This document shows, piece by piece, positions 46,563 through 57,940 of a stretch of 64,000 nt of DNA. Each line of letters starts with the position of its first letter. Positions within the stretch are counted from its first letter, which is position 1. The DNA is from Verpa conica (lineage: Eukaryota > Ascomycota > Pezizomycetes > Pezizales > Morchellaceae). The notes beneath the pieces are model-generated. The model was not told the DNA's origin. It saw only the letters and a program-made list of their open reading frames with translations, and ran no database searches. A program made the position numbers and the translations under genes. The stretch is from NCBI GenBank assembly GCA_033030425.1, contig JAUFSD010000025.1, positions 248,001 through 312,000 on the forward strand. Reading direction: 5' to 3'.

Positions 46563-47609
46563 TTACGCCTCAGTCTTGGCAAAAGCCTCAGGGAACCTGC
46601 GCATATTGCTATCGAGCTGACCCTTGGGCCTCAAGAACTGAACGTAGGCACCGTCGACCTTGACCTCACCAGCCTGGCGCTTTTCGAGGTACTCGTCACG
46701 ACGGAGGGGAGTGAAACCCCAGTTCTTGGAGACAATGATCTTTTGGCGACCGGGGAACCTATTTTTTGGTATGATTAGCATCTTGTAGTGAGATTCCAGG
46801 GAGATATAATGAGGGGCATACTTGTACTGGGATCTCCTCAGAGCCTCAATAGCGGTGGCACGGTGGGTGTCACGGGTGCGGACGGACAGAATGATTTGAC
46901 CGATGTTGACACGAGCGACGGTACCGTTGGGCTTACCCCAGGCACCACGCATACCGGTTTGGAGCCTATCCGCACCGGCACAAGACAGCATCTTGTTGAT
47001 ACGGATAACGTGGAAGGGGTGGGCACTAAGATACAAGTTAGAGAGTTTGTTATAACAAGTTTCCATCGTGGTGGATAGCTAGTGTGAACATACCGGACTC
47101 TCATGTGGAAACCATCCTTTCCGGCAATCTTGACCAGGTACTTGTTGGCGCAAATACGGGCAGCTTCGAGAGCCTAATCATTCTCCCCAAAATTGACAAT
47201 TAGCCTAACTATTCTCATCGTTGCGTAGTAGGAGAGGGGGGGAGTTGTGTGTAGCAAGCTCTGATGACGTACCTCGGAAGACAATTGCTCGTATTCGTTG
47301 GAGACCAAGTGCACGCAGAGAGGGAACTCGTCAACACCGGCACGCTTACGGCCCAAATCGAAGATCCTGATCTTCGGGTCGGGTACACCACGGTTGAAAC
47401 GCGACTTGGGGTACGGCTTGTCTATTCAAAATCACTCCATCAGCCTTCTCCCCATGATAACTTCCATCACCATAGCCCTTCTCTTTCCCGCACCCAGCCC
47501 AAATCTTCATTTCCATCCCTCCAAAAGGTACCTCCACCTTCCTCAAACCAGCTTCCGGGAGGGACTCACTCTTGCAATAACGGTAACAACGGGCAGGACG
47601 GCGGGCCAT
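46563..47609 (-). CDS. RPL10: 60S ribosomal protein uL16 (L10) (five exons, 222 aa)
   Basis: Exons are 47609-47570, 47421-47273, 47173-47094, 47025-46822 and 46758-46563, with introns of 148, 99, 68 and 63 bp, all GT-AG with matching phases. The product starts [20 protein letters not shown] and contains [74 protein letters not shown] and [17 protein letters not shown], all textbook uL16 signatures. It joins the large subunit late in assembly, near the peptidyl-transferase centre and the P site. Length (222) matches yeast (221). The last ~45 residues are less conserved, which is normal. The first intron directly after 13 codons is a common arrangement for highly expressed fungal ribosomal protein genes. 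Confidence 0.95.
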
Positions 47610-48842
47610 TTTTTCTTTTTTGCTGTTTGGAGTATGTGTCGTAAAAAGGGTCGTTAGTTGCTGTGTTGTCGGTGCGAGGGGAAGGGGACGAGAAAGGAGT
47701 TTTGATGAGAGCGATTGTGGTGGATTTCTAATGCAGGTCTTGGCATTCTGGATTACCGAGCAAGGCGGCGATGATTTGTGTGGGGCCAGCAGGGCTAAAC
47801 ACCGGAAACACAGTCCTAACTCCGTGGAGGGCAGAACCCTACAGCACTACATTTGTCAGGAGGGTGGGAAATGTTTGAGATTACTGTTTTCTGGCCCCAA
47901 GGTGTGTATTTTGTGGTGAGTAAAATTAAAATCAGCTGTGGCGATTGAAAGACCTATTCTCGGAATAGAATCATCTAGCTGGTGCTATGTAAGTCTACAG
48001 TCACGTGGAGTGTCTGGGGCAGGTGTTATCACAGTATATCACTCGCTAGTTCAGCTCGATTTAGGGAAGAGATGAAGATAAGTTTGGGGAAATTCACTAA
48101 CATGTTAGATCTAGAAAGTAATTAGAGCTATAGCCACCTATTAAGACAGCCATGGACAGGAATAGTATATTACTAAATCAAGGCTATTCAAGCCAACCAC
48201 TAATCTTGTGGTTTTACCAGATTAAGTCAACTTTTGTTTATAGAGGGGATTCGTAGGAGCAATCCCCGAGTCAGTTCACTTATCAGATTCTCCTGACTGA
48301 ATATACAACACGAATCTATATAGGGTGCCAATTCTAACCAAACTCTGGCCTCCCCATGCGGACCAAGGGTCTCGATATTATCCAGTAATTAATCCTGAGC
48401 TTTAAAAGATTTTTACCGGGTTATATTGCTAGGTCTTTTATATACAGGAATAACTAGGCACGGCTGGTCATGCGCTTTGGAGGTACAGTTGAATCATAAT
48501 CCATCACTCGTATAATCACGGACGCGTACTGTTGTAGATGCTTGATGATGATGATGATGATTATTCATAAATACATGAAGCCCTAAAGCTAAGGTATTCG
48601 CACTGCACACTGCACACTTAACAAATATATAAAACAAAAGAAAAACAAACGCAACCTCAACTCCTCTATTCTGCTTCACCGCCTACTACACTCTCTCTTT
48701 CTTCCCACAAATCCCCCCAACCCCACTCCTCTTCTCTGTCTTCCCCTTCTCTCCCCACGTCTGCCTCTCCAACTCCCCTCGCCTTCCTCATCCTGCTTCT
48801 CTTCCTCTTAAACTCTCTCCACACTAAGGCTCCCCACGTCCA

Positions 48843-49368
48843 GTGTTGTAGATGCTTCCTAAAGGGGATAGCCGATGGGGGTTTCATATATGAGCCACAT
48901 GTTTCTCTATCTGATATGTTTGAGGATCCAGGCAAGGCACCATATAAGGGTTTAGGGTTTCTTTTTGCTGGAGCATATATCGTCATATCTCACTATCTCT
49001 TTTAGACAATCGATTCAGCACCTTTTACTTCAGGTTATGAGCCCGGATCGCGCCTAAACCGCCGTTCCAAGACATACACACTCTCAGTATCTACCATCCC
49101 ATACCCCGAGAAGCTTGGGATATATCTTGGCACCTGCCTTCTCTCTTAAGCACTTCCTCTCTAGGCTTAGAAGAGAAGTCAGGTGCCAGGGTATATGCCA
49201 AGCTTCTCGAGGGTATCGGGTGGTAGGTACTGAGGCGGTTTAGGCGCGGTCCGGGCTCATAACCTGAAGTAAAAGGTGCTGGATCGATTGTATAAAATAG
49301 ATAGAGAGATATGACGATATATGTGAAACTCCCCATCGGCTATCCTTTTTAGGAAGCATCTATAACAC
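48843..49368. repeat. fold-back (palindromic) element of about 526 bp
   Basis: The two halves are inverted copies. The outer ends share GATGCTTCCTAAA.GGATAGC and CGATGGGG; the inner arms share TCAGCACC/CCAGCACC, CTTTTACTTCAGGTTATGAG, GCGCCTAAACCGCC and GAGAAGCTTGG. The left arm carries about 85 bp that the right arm lacks (around 48890-48975). The centre is near 49145. A frame read across the left arm on the minus strand is an artefact of the palindrome. No flanking duplication is obvious. Confidence 0.7.
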
Positions 49369-49460
49369 GTATAGAGGATGATAAAGTAAACCTGTAGATT
49401 CATTAGACCAGTAGCCCCCACCCCGTGACTAACCGGCAGGTATATACATTCACCATCGGC

Positions 49461-49475
49461 TGATTGAATTGATAC
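49461..49475. repeat. LINE target-site duplication, left copy
   Basis: The 15-bp sequence TGATTGAATTGATAC here is repeated exactly at 54621-54635, immediately after the poly-A tail of the LINE. This defines both ends of the insertion. Confidence 0.9.
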
Positions 49476-49579
49476 CATCCTCCATCCCCTCTATTTTCTC
49501 AGTTTTTGAAATTCAACACCAACATTTTGCGTGGCAACCACTTTTCCCCACCAAACTCACAAAAATCCCAGGCTTCAGA

Positions 49580-51076
49580 ATGCCAAGCCTTGACCCCTCC
49601 CTCTCTGAAATCTATGACAACCTGCAAACTGGTCTTATAGACCATGAAATAGGCATGCCAAACTCTTCCCTCATTTCTTCCACCGTCGCCAGCGCCATGA
49701 ATGACGACAACACTTCCCCCATGGAAAAGCTGCTCCTCACCCTACTCTGCTCCACCTTCAAGGTTGCGGCCCAGGCTAAACACGCCGCCCTCGAACTCTC
49801 CCACCAACTCGATTCTATCACGGCCGTTGTCGATGACATTCAGACAAAGACGCGGTACGCCTCCAACCATCCCCCCACCGCCGTCTACGACCGCTTCGAG
49901 AGGCTCGAAGCCATCGTCAAGAGTGTCAAAAACTCAGTCTCCTCCCCTCCTGCAACTTTCCCCCATCAAAGAACCCAGTCAGCCACTCCCTCCGGCCCCG
50001 CTTATCAGAGCCCACCCGCCAAATCCCCCGTCACGCCGGTCACTGTTACTGAAAAGATGTCCTACGTGGACGCAGCCAAGTCGGCTGCCAACAACACCAC
50101 CACCCCAAAGGTCACTAAAAAGACCACCAACCCTCGCCCCAAGCAGCCGAAAGTCACGGAGGATAAGCCTAAGACATTGCCCATCGCCCGGGCGTTCTTC
50201 TCGTCCAGACAGACCCCCTCACCCCTTAAAGATTCCGAATCCCTCGTCCAACGCCTCCCCGCTCTTTTAGGCCAGTTCCTCGCTAAAGGAGGACAAGTTG
50301 CCCCCGTCACCTCTCTTACAGTCTCCATCAATCAACGTGGAGCTGTATCAGTTACTGCCCCCCCCACGGTCCCAGCCTCCACATACGCCCCCTTCTTCGA
50401 AGGACTCACTGCCATTCTCAACCAAACGGTCAACGACTCCGCCAACCCGTTTCAGTTGTTCAAACAAGCTCCCACCACCTGTGATGTAGCCATCAGAGGC
50501 ATCCCCCTAAGCGAATTTCCCGATCTCGCCCATCTCAAAAAGTCTTTCCCTGAAGCAGTCAAACTTGCAACAGGGATCACTCCTCTCGATACCCGCTTCC
50601 TCACTGCTGACGACACCACCCGCAACACCCAGAGGTTCTCGACAGTTGTTATCACCGTCATGGCTGAAGAAGCAGCCATTATCGGCACCACCATTAGACT
50701 CTTCTCGCGTCCCCGCCACTGCTCTGTCATGTGGTCAGCCTCCAAAGCCACCCTCTGCCGCAACTGCTATAAGTTCGGGCACCCGACCAAAGGGTGCAAG
50801 CAAAAAGAACCCACCTGCCCCATCTGCTCCCTAGGTCACCCTAGAGACAAACACCAGTGCGCCGTTACCACGTGCCCTGGTCACGTCCGCCCAAAACCCA
50901 ATTGCTGCGTCGCTTCTCCCTCCAAGTGTGTCAACTGTGGAGGTAACCACACGGCAAATTTCTCGAAATGCCCCAGTCGCATTTCCATCATCAACAAACT
51001 CAGAGACGGACCTACCCAGGAGGCCCAACCCTCTTCAGACGCCACAGAAGAAGTGGCAATGAACGACACCAATTAA
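49580..51076 (+). CDS. LINE ORF1 protein, Gag-like with zinc knuckles (about 498 aa)
   Basis: The frame is open from upstream of the insertion, but the first ATG inside the element is at 49580 (MPSLDPSLSEIYDN). The N-terminal half is polar and Pro/Ser/Thr-rich. The central region (about 260-360) contains a conserved-looking block with IRGIPLSEFPDLAHLKKSFP. Near the C-terminus are zinc-knuckle motifs: CRNCYKFGHPTKGC (CX2CX4HX4C), then CPICSLGHPRDKHQC and CVNCGGNHTANFSKCP. Such proteins coat LINE RNA as nucleic-acid chaperones. The stop codon TAA (51074-51076) touches the ATG of ORF2, suggesting termination-reinitiation. Confidence 0.8.
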   Translation: MPSLDPSLSEIYDNLQTGLIDHEIGMPNSSLISSTVASAMNDDNTSPMEKLLLTLLCSTFKVAAQAKHAALELSHQLDSITAVVDDIQTKTRYASNHPPTAVYDRFERLEAIVKSVKNSVSSPPATFPHQRTQSATPSGPAYQSPPAKSPVTPVTVTEKMSYVDAAKSAANNTTTPKVTKKTTNPRPKQPKVTEDKPKTLPIARAFFSSRQTPSPLKDSESLVQRLPALLGQFLAKGGQVAPVTSLTVSINQRGAVSVTAPPTVPASTYAPFFEGLTAILNQTVNDSANPFQLFKQAPTTCDVAIRGIPLSEFPDLAHLKKSFPEAVKLATGITPLDTRFLTADDTTRNTQRFSTVVITVMAEEAAIIGTTIRLFSRPRHCSVMWSASKATLCRNCYKFGHPTKGCKQKEPTCPICSLGHPRDKHQCAVTTCPGHVRPKPNCCVASPSKCVNCGGNHTANFSKCPSRISIINKLRDGPTQEAQPSSDATEEVAMNDTN

Positions 51077-54000
51077 ATGATTAATACGACCATTAAACAA
51101 TCTTCTTTCTTTAACATCATTCAACACAACTGCGCCGGGAGCAATAATGTGTTTCTTTCTCTATTCTCAAATCCAGTAGTTCACTCGGCACAGGTTATAG
51201 CTGTGCAAGAACCCCCTTTATTCAATCGCTCTCCTTTAGTTGCGCCCAATTTTGCCCTTTTTAAACCCACACCCACACTTCAGTCAGATAAAGTGTCGGT
51301 GTGCTTTTATGTTAATCTTTCCTTCCTGGATAAAAATTCCGTTACCCAAACCCCCTCGCACCGAGGGGACATCACGTTCATTACTTTGCATTTCACCACT
51401 TCAAATCGCACATTCTCATCCCTAACACTTGTTAATGTGTACAACAGACAAGTGTCCGATTCTCGTTAGATCTGTTCCTCCTTATTTAGCCTTTCAGGCC
51501 TCGTCTGTCCCTACCATCATTGTTGGAGACTTTAATGTTCACTCTCCTGCCGCGGATCCCCTACGAAAGTTCTCCACAACAGAACTAAATCTTTCCACTC
51601 CCTATTTTAGGCTAGCCAACCAACTTGGCTTTTCGCTCATTAACACACCTGGCAAATACACCAGAATCTCCCCTGACCCGAGAAAACGACACAGCGTTAT
51701 CGATTTCACCTGGGCAAATCACTCCGCAACCCAATTGATTCAAAAGTGGCTTATCCCACCAGTCCCCTCAGGCTCAGACCACAGAGTCATACTCTGTCAG
51801 CTGGCCCCTCCAGACTCCGACTTCACTCCCTACAACACCCCTAACTGGGCTCTCGCTAACTGGGATCTTATTGCTCCCCAGTTAAGCGAGTTACAATTAT
51901 CCTCTGACTCCTCCGACCTAGACATCTGGTTCGACGAGTCCTTTAAACAACTTCATAACGTCCTTCTTTTACACACCCCCACAAAGAGAGTCTCATCATG
52001 GTCGAAACCATGGTGGAACCCTAACCTTTCCCAATTAAGATCTATTTATCACAGCGTTCACAAGTCCTACCGCAAAGGACTCTCCCCTCCATTCGAGCTT
52101 AAAGCGGCCAAAAACGCCTACTTTAACGCTATCAAAAAGGCCAAACGTGACCATTGGAACACGTTCGTGTCCAACGCCTCCCCTTCCGATATGTGGCGAC
52201 TTAAGAAAATGGCCACCAGATCTGAGGACCGGATCCCGTCCATTCCCAACTCCCCTACACCCCAAATTCTAAATGAAAATTTGGTAAATGCATTTTTTCC
52301 CCCGAGACCAGATACTGGCTCCCCTCTCCCCCTACGGTTTCATAGTGTCCCCGCTATTACTCCTGAAGAAATTCAGCACGTTCTTTCCAAAACATCCAAT
52401 CTGTCGGCACCAGGTCCCGACTCCATTCCCTACTCAATATGGAAAGGTGTCCACAGGATTAACCCCACACTCATTCCCAGAATACTTACCCCTCTTTTAA
52501 AAAGCGGTTACCACCCACTTTCCCTTAAAAAGGCAAACGGTGTTGTCCTAGCCAAACCAGGCAAAGACGACTACACAGCCACCTCCTCCTACCGGATAAT
52601 TGTGCTTCTCCAAACCTTTTCAAAAGTTCTGGAGAAAGTCGTCACCCTTAGACTGGCAAAGATTGCGAAGGCCACCGGCCTAGTTCATCCACACCAGTGC
52701 GGCTCAGTCGCAGGCCTCTCCACCTCAGACGCCACCACTGTCTTTTACAACGAAATCAGAGCTATGCAATTAGCTAAGCTGAAAGTCTCCACTCTTTTTT
52801 TAGATATCAAAGGCGGCTTTGACAATGTGGTCAAACACACCCTAGCCTCCATTCTCACCTCCCAAAGCGTTCCCCCCTACATGGTCAATTGGATTCTGTC
52901 CTTTTTGTCCGACCGCTGGGTCACCCTGCTTTATAAAGGCTCCCCCAAGCTCGCTGTTCCCGTTCAAGTTGGAGTCCCCCAGGGATCCCCCATCTCTCCT
53001 TTACTATTCGTTATTTACGTTAGCGTTTTACATCACTTAGAACCATCACCAGGTATTACCTTATCATATGTTGATGATTTTGCCATCACGGTTGCCTCAC
53101 CCACAGTTGAGGAAAACATTCTTCTACTTCAAGAAAATTACTATCGCCTTAAAAACGATGCAGCTCCCCGCAACGTGTCCTTCTCAGTCGCCAAAACTGA
53201 GCTGATGCACTGGCGCACCCCCAGAGACAAGTCCCCAGTCTCACACCTTTCCGTGTGTATCGATGGACACACTTTCCATCCAAAACCAATAGTCCGGTGG
53301 GTCGGCTACTGGTTCTCACCCTCATTTAACCCTAACGATCATTTTGTAAGAAGACTGGCATCCGCCCAGGCCTCCTTCGGCATTCTTCACAGATTTTCCT
53401 CTCCCGGAAAAGGTCTTTCCTCAGGAAACTGCAGGAAACTCGCTACTCTTGCTATTCGCCCCATGCTTACCTACGGTGCCACTCTCTTTACCCCCACCTC
53501 AGCCCTAAAAGAAATGGAGGTCTTTTGGAACTCCGTTCTCAGATGGGCCCTAGGTTGCTTTAGGTCGACCAATCTACACGCTCTATGGGCGGAGGCATCC
53601 GCCCCCCCGTTGATACTTTACCTTCACTATCTTAAGATCAAACACGCCATTCGAGTTGCTACTGCCCACCCCCTTAACAACCCAGTCACGGCCCGGTTTG
53701 ACTCGTCGTTCCCAACCATCTCACCCGAACGGAGCTATTCACACTCCGAGCTTCTCAAAGGCCTCCCTAATCCCCCCAAAAAGTGGAATTCGGTCGCCAA
53801 AGCAGGCGTGAACCACCTGCCAATCGAATTCTTAGGTTCCCTAGTCCAGCCGTTACTAGGCTCCAATCTCAGTCATAAAAGCTTTTCAATTATGATCAAG
53901 CAACAGCTCCTAAAGAATTGGGAGATTCTCTATCCCCCACCCAGTTATTATAAATATGGTTGTTCTCTTACAACACCATACTTTATGTCTCTTCACAAAT

Positions 54001-54347
54001 TTCAATCCTCCCGTCTTCATCAAATGCGGGTGGAAAAGAGCTATCTAAACGCTCATAAGTCGTGGATAAATCTTCACACTCCTGACACCTGTCCCAGGTG
54101 TTTTCTTTTTCCCGAAACAACAGAGCATGTGCTTCTGCACTGCCCCAGCCTCTCCGTGTCCAGAAACTCTCTTCTACCCAACATTAGATCCCTCGACGAA
54201 ATCTGGAGCTCTGAAGCTCTTTCGCTACTCGTCGGGACCTTCGTTGTTCAAAACAAAGTAAATTTTCCCAAAAAAGCGCTTCCGTCACCGGCGCCAACTC
54301 CCTCCACTACGTCCTCTCTCACCTCCATTACCTACTCCGAATCATAA
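51077..54347 (+). pseudogene. LINE ORF2, endonuclease-reverse transcriptase, with a frameshift
   Basis: ORF2 starts at ATG 51077, directly after the ORF1 stop. The first 130 codons (NIIQHNCAGSNN..., IIAVQEPP-like) begin the endonuclease domain, and the frame closes with a stop at 51467-51469. The other two-thirds continue in another frame overlapping from 51429: IVGDFNVHSP and GSDHRVI complete the endonuclease signatures. The reverse transcriptase carries APGPDSIPYSIWK, the VPQGSPISPLL box and YVDD (53067-53078). A CX2CX7HX4C motif (CPRCFLFPETTEHVLLHC) lies near the end. A one-base indel near 51.46 kb most simply explains the break, making this copy probably non-autonomous; programmed frameshifting is a less likely alternative. 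Confidence 0.8.
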
Positions 54348-54620
54348 GGAGCTATCAAGTTTATCAAGTCCGTGTATAACGGCACCAAGACAATAAGTCA
54401 GAAGGAAGGAAGTTATATTTGAGTAGTACATTGGTTTTGTTAAAATGTTTCTTACTATTTCCTGTGTTAAAGGTATTTTTATTTGGAATTTTGAAGGGGG
54501 TCGCGTTTTATTTTTAGGAAGGGGAAGGGTTCTTTTTAGGTCATAGTTTATACTGCATACCAGATTTTGTACCCAGAATAATAAAATCACTTGATATAAA
54601 AAAAAAAAAAAAAAAAAAAA

Positions 54621-54635
54621 TGATTGAATTGATAC
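54621..54635. repeat. LINE target-site duplication, right copy
   Basis: An exact copy of TGATTGAATTGATAC at 49461-49475, directly following the poly-A tail. Confidence 0.9.
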
Positions 54636-56481
54636 TAGGACTTGGTTTTTATTGTTCGAGGTATGCAGTTTCTCAGTTATGTTGTATAGCCCATCACGCA
54701 ATAGCTAGGTAGTACCCAACTCACCGAGTTATCGGTGCATGAGTGAAAGTCACCAGATAAACAAAACAACACAAGAGTAAAAAATCCATCCTACGAAGCT
54801 CATTCCTAAATATTCCGATACTTGCGGGGCTGTAGTTGAGTATTCCCTATAATTACTATGCATATACATGTCATCTGCTGATAGACGTTTGTTTTTTGGT
54901 CGAAGGGGAAACGACAAGTCACTCATCAAGTACCGAGTTGAGCTACATGTAGCTGTACCCCCCATCTCCATCCTTCTAGAAGGTCCTCTGGAATGTGCAC
55001 GAGGGCGGGTATGACATTAAAGTAACCCGGTTCTCGCATCTGCCTGCTAGGTTCCGACGCTGTAAGAGTGTATCACTATATCGGCGGGAAGGCACATTAT
55101 TCTCGTGTAGTACTATTCTGACATACTCCTCAGTGGCCCCTTGTTTACCAGTGTCGGTAGTGAGAATTACCGACGTATCAAGAGTTTCTTTTACCGGACG
55201 TTGACTACTAGGACAAATGATGAGATAAAAATATTGATAAAGTTGGAGCTATGGTTTAGTACCTGCAACAAAGAAGGTCCTTGACTAGAATTATGTCTCT
55301 GTTCCGATCTCACTTTAAGAACCGAATCACGGGCTACTAGTGGAAATATCTTTTACCGACACGTAAGCTCATTGACGGCTAGGTCATAGACGCTGCTGAT
55401 ACCCTTAGTAACAGGTCTCTTCCTATGAGTCTGTGCAATACCAGCTTGGCTGTAACCACTCCCTGACTATTTAAGAATGCCCCTAAACATCAAAAGGGCT
55501 TCTTATTGGTATATGGGACTTCAATGATCGATATTTGGTATGAAGTGACACTGGTGACGGGGCATCCCAGCTATCAACACTGACGGATAAGGGCTGCGCC
55601 GTTGACGACTTGAACAAAAACAGTAATATCAGCGGATGATATATAACCAGCGATGGGTATCTGCTGGACCCGCTAGGTATAGTCTGACATACAGACGAAC
55701 GGAACTGTCGCAAGCCTTGTGAACTCAAATTCTACTTTCCTCAACTAAGCGTGTTAAGTAAATAAAAATTCACTCTAGACTAGTTGGTAGATTCAGGTAC
55801 TATTCCATAGAGTCTTCTGAAATATAGGTAGACAACCCACACGATACCGGTGTTTATCGGCACTTTATCTGGTACATTATTCTCTTTTAAGGGGCTATGA
55901 CCTTGTGACGGCGGCTAGCCAATATGACCGGATAGGTGCCTTATTTATCAGCCTTGTTTTTGTCAAGACATACAACCATATCTAAGTGTAGTACGCAACT
56001 AGGTATTACCTTGAACCTCCACGGGGCGACAAGAGGGCCTTCTTCTAACGTCAAGATGAATATCCTCTAGCAGGGCTTGAATAATACCTTGGCAGGTAAG
56101 TCAAGCTGGAAAAGAAAATGCAGGCCATGTACCTGCCCGTTAACTCAACTCGTGAACGAACTACCCCCCACTCCTTTGTAAAGAATTAACTAAGTGTGAA
56201 TACTCATGGTAGCGCAGAGATAAGGCCACACGGTAGATTACAGGGCTAGGTTTTATGAGAGACTCTTTTCAGTTGATAAATAGTTTCGTTTCCTCTCGCA
56301 CAGAACTATCTTTCTCAGCTCTCACCAGCCTTCAGATTATCTGACTCGCTCTCGAAACGAATTAAAGAAACCCAATCTACCGTATCGAGCCTTTCTAGCT
56401 CTAACACCAGACCCAAAACTAAAAAGAAAGGGGGTGGTTTCTATTCATACTATTTAAACATTCCTTCGTGACCTACTCAAC
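54636..56481. other. 1.8-kb intergenic region
   Basis: No gene is supported. Short frames (for example 54750-54971 minus, 54995-55204 plus, 55483-55728 minus) lack motifs. The last ~200 bp are pyrimidine-rich (TTCTCTCGCACAG, TCTCAGCTCTCACC) and precede the gene at 56482, as expected of a fungal promoter and 5' UTR. Confidence 0.4.
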
Positions 56482-57214
56482 ATGTCTGGCGTATTCGGAA
56501 ACTACGAAGACAGACTATCCTATCCTCGAGGCTGCAACAACCACACCGAGGGCCGCCTAACCGTCCACAACATAGTCGAGGAGGCCCTCAACCTCAGACA
56601 CACCACCTCCGGGAACGTCGCGGCAGGGGGGAACACCATACACCATTTACACGAATGCCCATACAGAGACGGAACCTGGACACACAGCACAGGACAGCGG
56701 GAACTTGAGCCCAGTGCCATGAGAGATATCATTAGAAGGTTTCGATACCACCCCCCGACAGATGAATTTTTTTATTAACCCTCTAATATTTCGTGGTCTA
56801 TAATATTAGGAACCATTGGAAAGTTGATCAAGTTAATCGTACTATCGGCCCACGTGCCGTGTGGAGTGAGGTTCATCCGAAATTGAAGTATGATGGAACT
56901 TATCCGAAGGAATTTAATCTCCCGAAAATGGTTGATGACTTTAGAGCAATAGATTGTAAGTATTAATTTGTACCCACTAACAAACCCATATATACTAATA
57001 GCTATAAAAAGCAAGTGCTTTAGACCGTATTCTGTTCTCATACAACCTCATTGAGAGTAGTGGCTACAATAACAGCGAGCGGAAGAGCCGCTCAGACGTT
57101 CGGCTACGGAAGTTGTGGAGACTATTTGAGTTCCTGGGAGCAGATCATTTAACTCCTAAGCGTGGAGAGGAGGATTTGCATTGTATCAAGTATGAGAGGT
57201 GTAGTAGTTGGTAA
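56482..57214 (+). CDS. orphan protein (three exons, about 201 aa)
   Basis: The model joins 56482-56738, 56810-56955 and 57012-57214. Intron 2 has a strong donor (GTAAGT) with CTAAC and TACTAAT branch candidates. Intron 1 has a weaker donor (GTTTCG) but a good branch (CTCTAAT) and acceptor (ATATTAG). Phases agree and the three frames are open for their full lengths. The product starts MSGVFGNYEDRLSYPRGCNN and contains RAVWSEVHPKLKYDG, KEFNLPKMVDDFRAID and SALDRILFSYNLIESS, with a Trp/Leu-rich basic C-terminal part (RLRKLWRLFEFLGADHL). It looks like a soluble folded protein. I do not recognise the family. Without splicing, exon 1 alone would give a 98-aa protein; the downstream coding-like sequence argues for the longer form. 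Confidence 0.5.
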
Positions 57215-57940
57215 TACATGCCTTAATCATATCCAAACATGGTTCCCCACCCCCCTCTTAAAAAAGATCCTGGTTCTCACTGAACAGAAGTGAGACAGAA
57301 GTAGGTCTGGGGTTTTGCTACGCCATCGAGGATACGGTTATGGCTCCTGGGCCTGGAGTGGTAATGGTGGTGTGGGCTGATGGTGGTTACGGGTACTGAC
57401 TGATCTCGCTTTTTATTTCTGGGGGGAAGAGTTGAATGCTTTAGTATGGTGGTGATTTTTTTTTCTGGAGTGTATTGGAGTGTATTGCTCGATAAGGTTA
57501 TTTCGCGCGGAGAATTCATAGATGTTACTAGTTTATAGAATGTAAGTTGTAAAACAACATTTCATTATTCGACCATATAATCTCTATGTGCTTGGATATT
57601 CTGGTGGGCTAGGTGAGTGGTAGCTTGTGAATTTCAGATTTTGTAAAATAAACCGGCGATGAATTAGGACTTGGGCTAATCTCAAACGGACCATGCTTGA
57701 CAGAGCCTCAAAGCTTAGCATTGAGCCTCATTATTGGAAGTCCTTTTCTAGGTAGAAGGGATCTAGGTATTGCTTAGGGAAGTTCTATTTTTTTATTTTT
57801 TGGGGTGGTGCACTAAATGTTTTTATTTGTCTATCCCAGGTCGGTAAACCACTAAAAAATATCTCTTTTCAATAATGATATGAAATGAATAAAACCAACA
57901 CCCCAGAAACAACAACAGAAAAAAGTAACCACTAGATTTA
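57215..57940. other. convergent intergenic region
   Basis: This 0.7-kb gap lies between two genes whose 3' ends face each other. It is T-rich near both ends. No gene or element with clear boundaries is seen. Confidence 0.4.

Larger units (their letters stand above)
47610..49475. other. uL16 promoter side, then AT-rich DNA with a fold-back element
   Basis: The first few hundred bases are the upstream region of uL16. No gene is supported. A (GAT)n/(CATCAT)n microsatellite lies near 48545-48565. A large imperfect palindrome occupies 48843-49368 and is listed separately. The remaining sequence runs into the LINE target site. Confidence 0.45.
49476..54620 (+). mobile_element. full-length APE-type LINE retrotransposon (5.1 kb)
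   Basis: The element is bounded by a perfect 15-bp target-site duplication and ends in a poly-A run (54598-54620) preceded by AATAAAATCAC. It has a short 5' leader, ORF1 with zinc knuckles, then ORF2 with an apurinic-type endonuclease and reverse transcriptase. This layout is that of Tad1/I/Jockey-like non-LTR elements; no RNase H domain is evident. A 3'-end fragment of the same family lies at 11794-11870. The intact duplication, long tail and mostly open frames suggest recent insertion. Confidence 0.9.

Noticed and set aside
48666..48986. 106-codon minus frame
   Set aside because: It runs across the left arm of the fold-back element and an adjacent CT-rich tract; no independent coding evidence.
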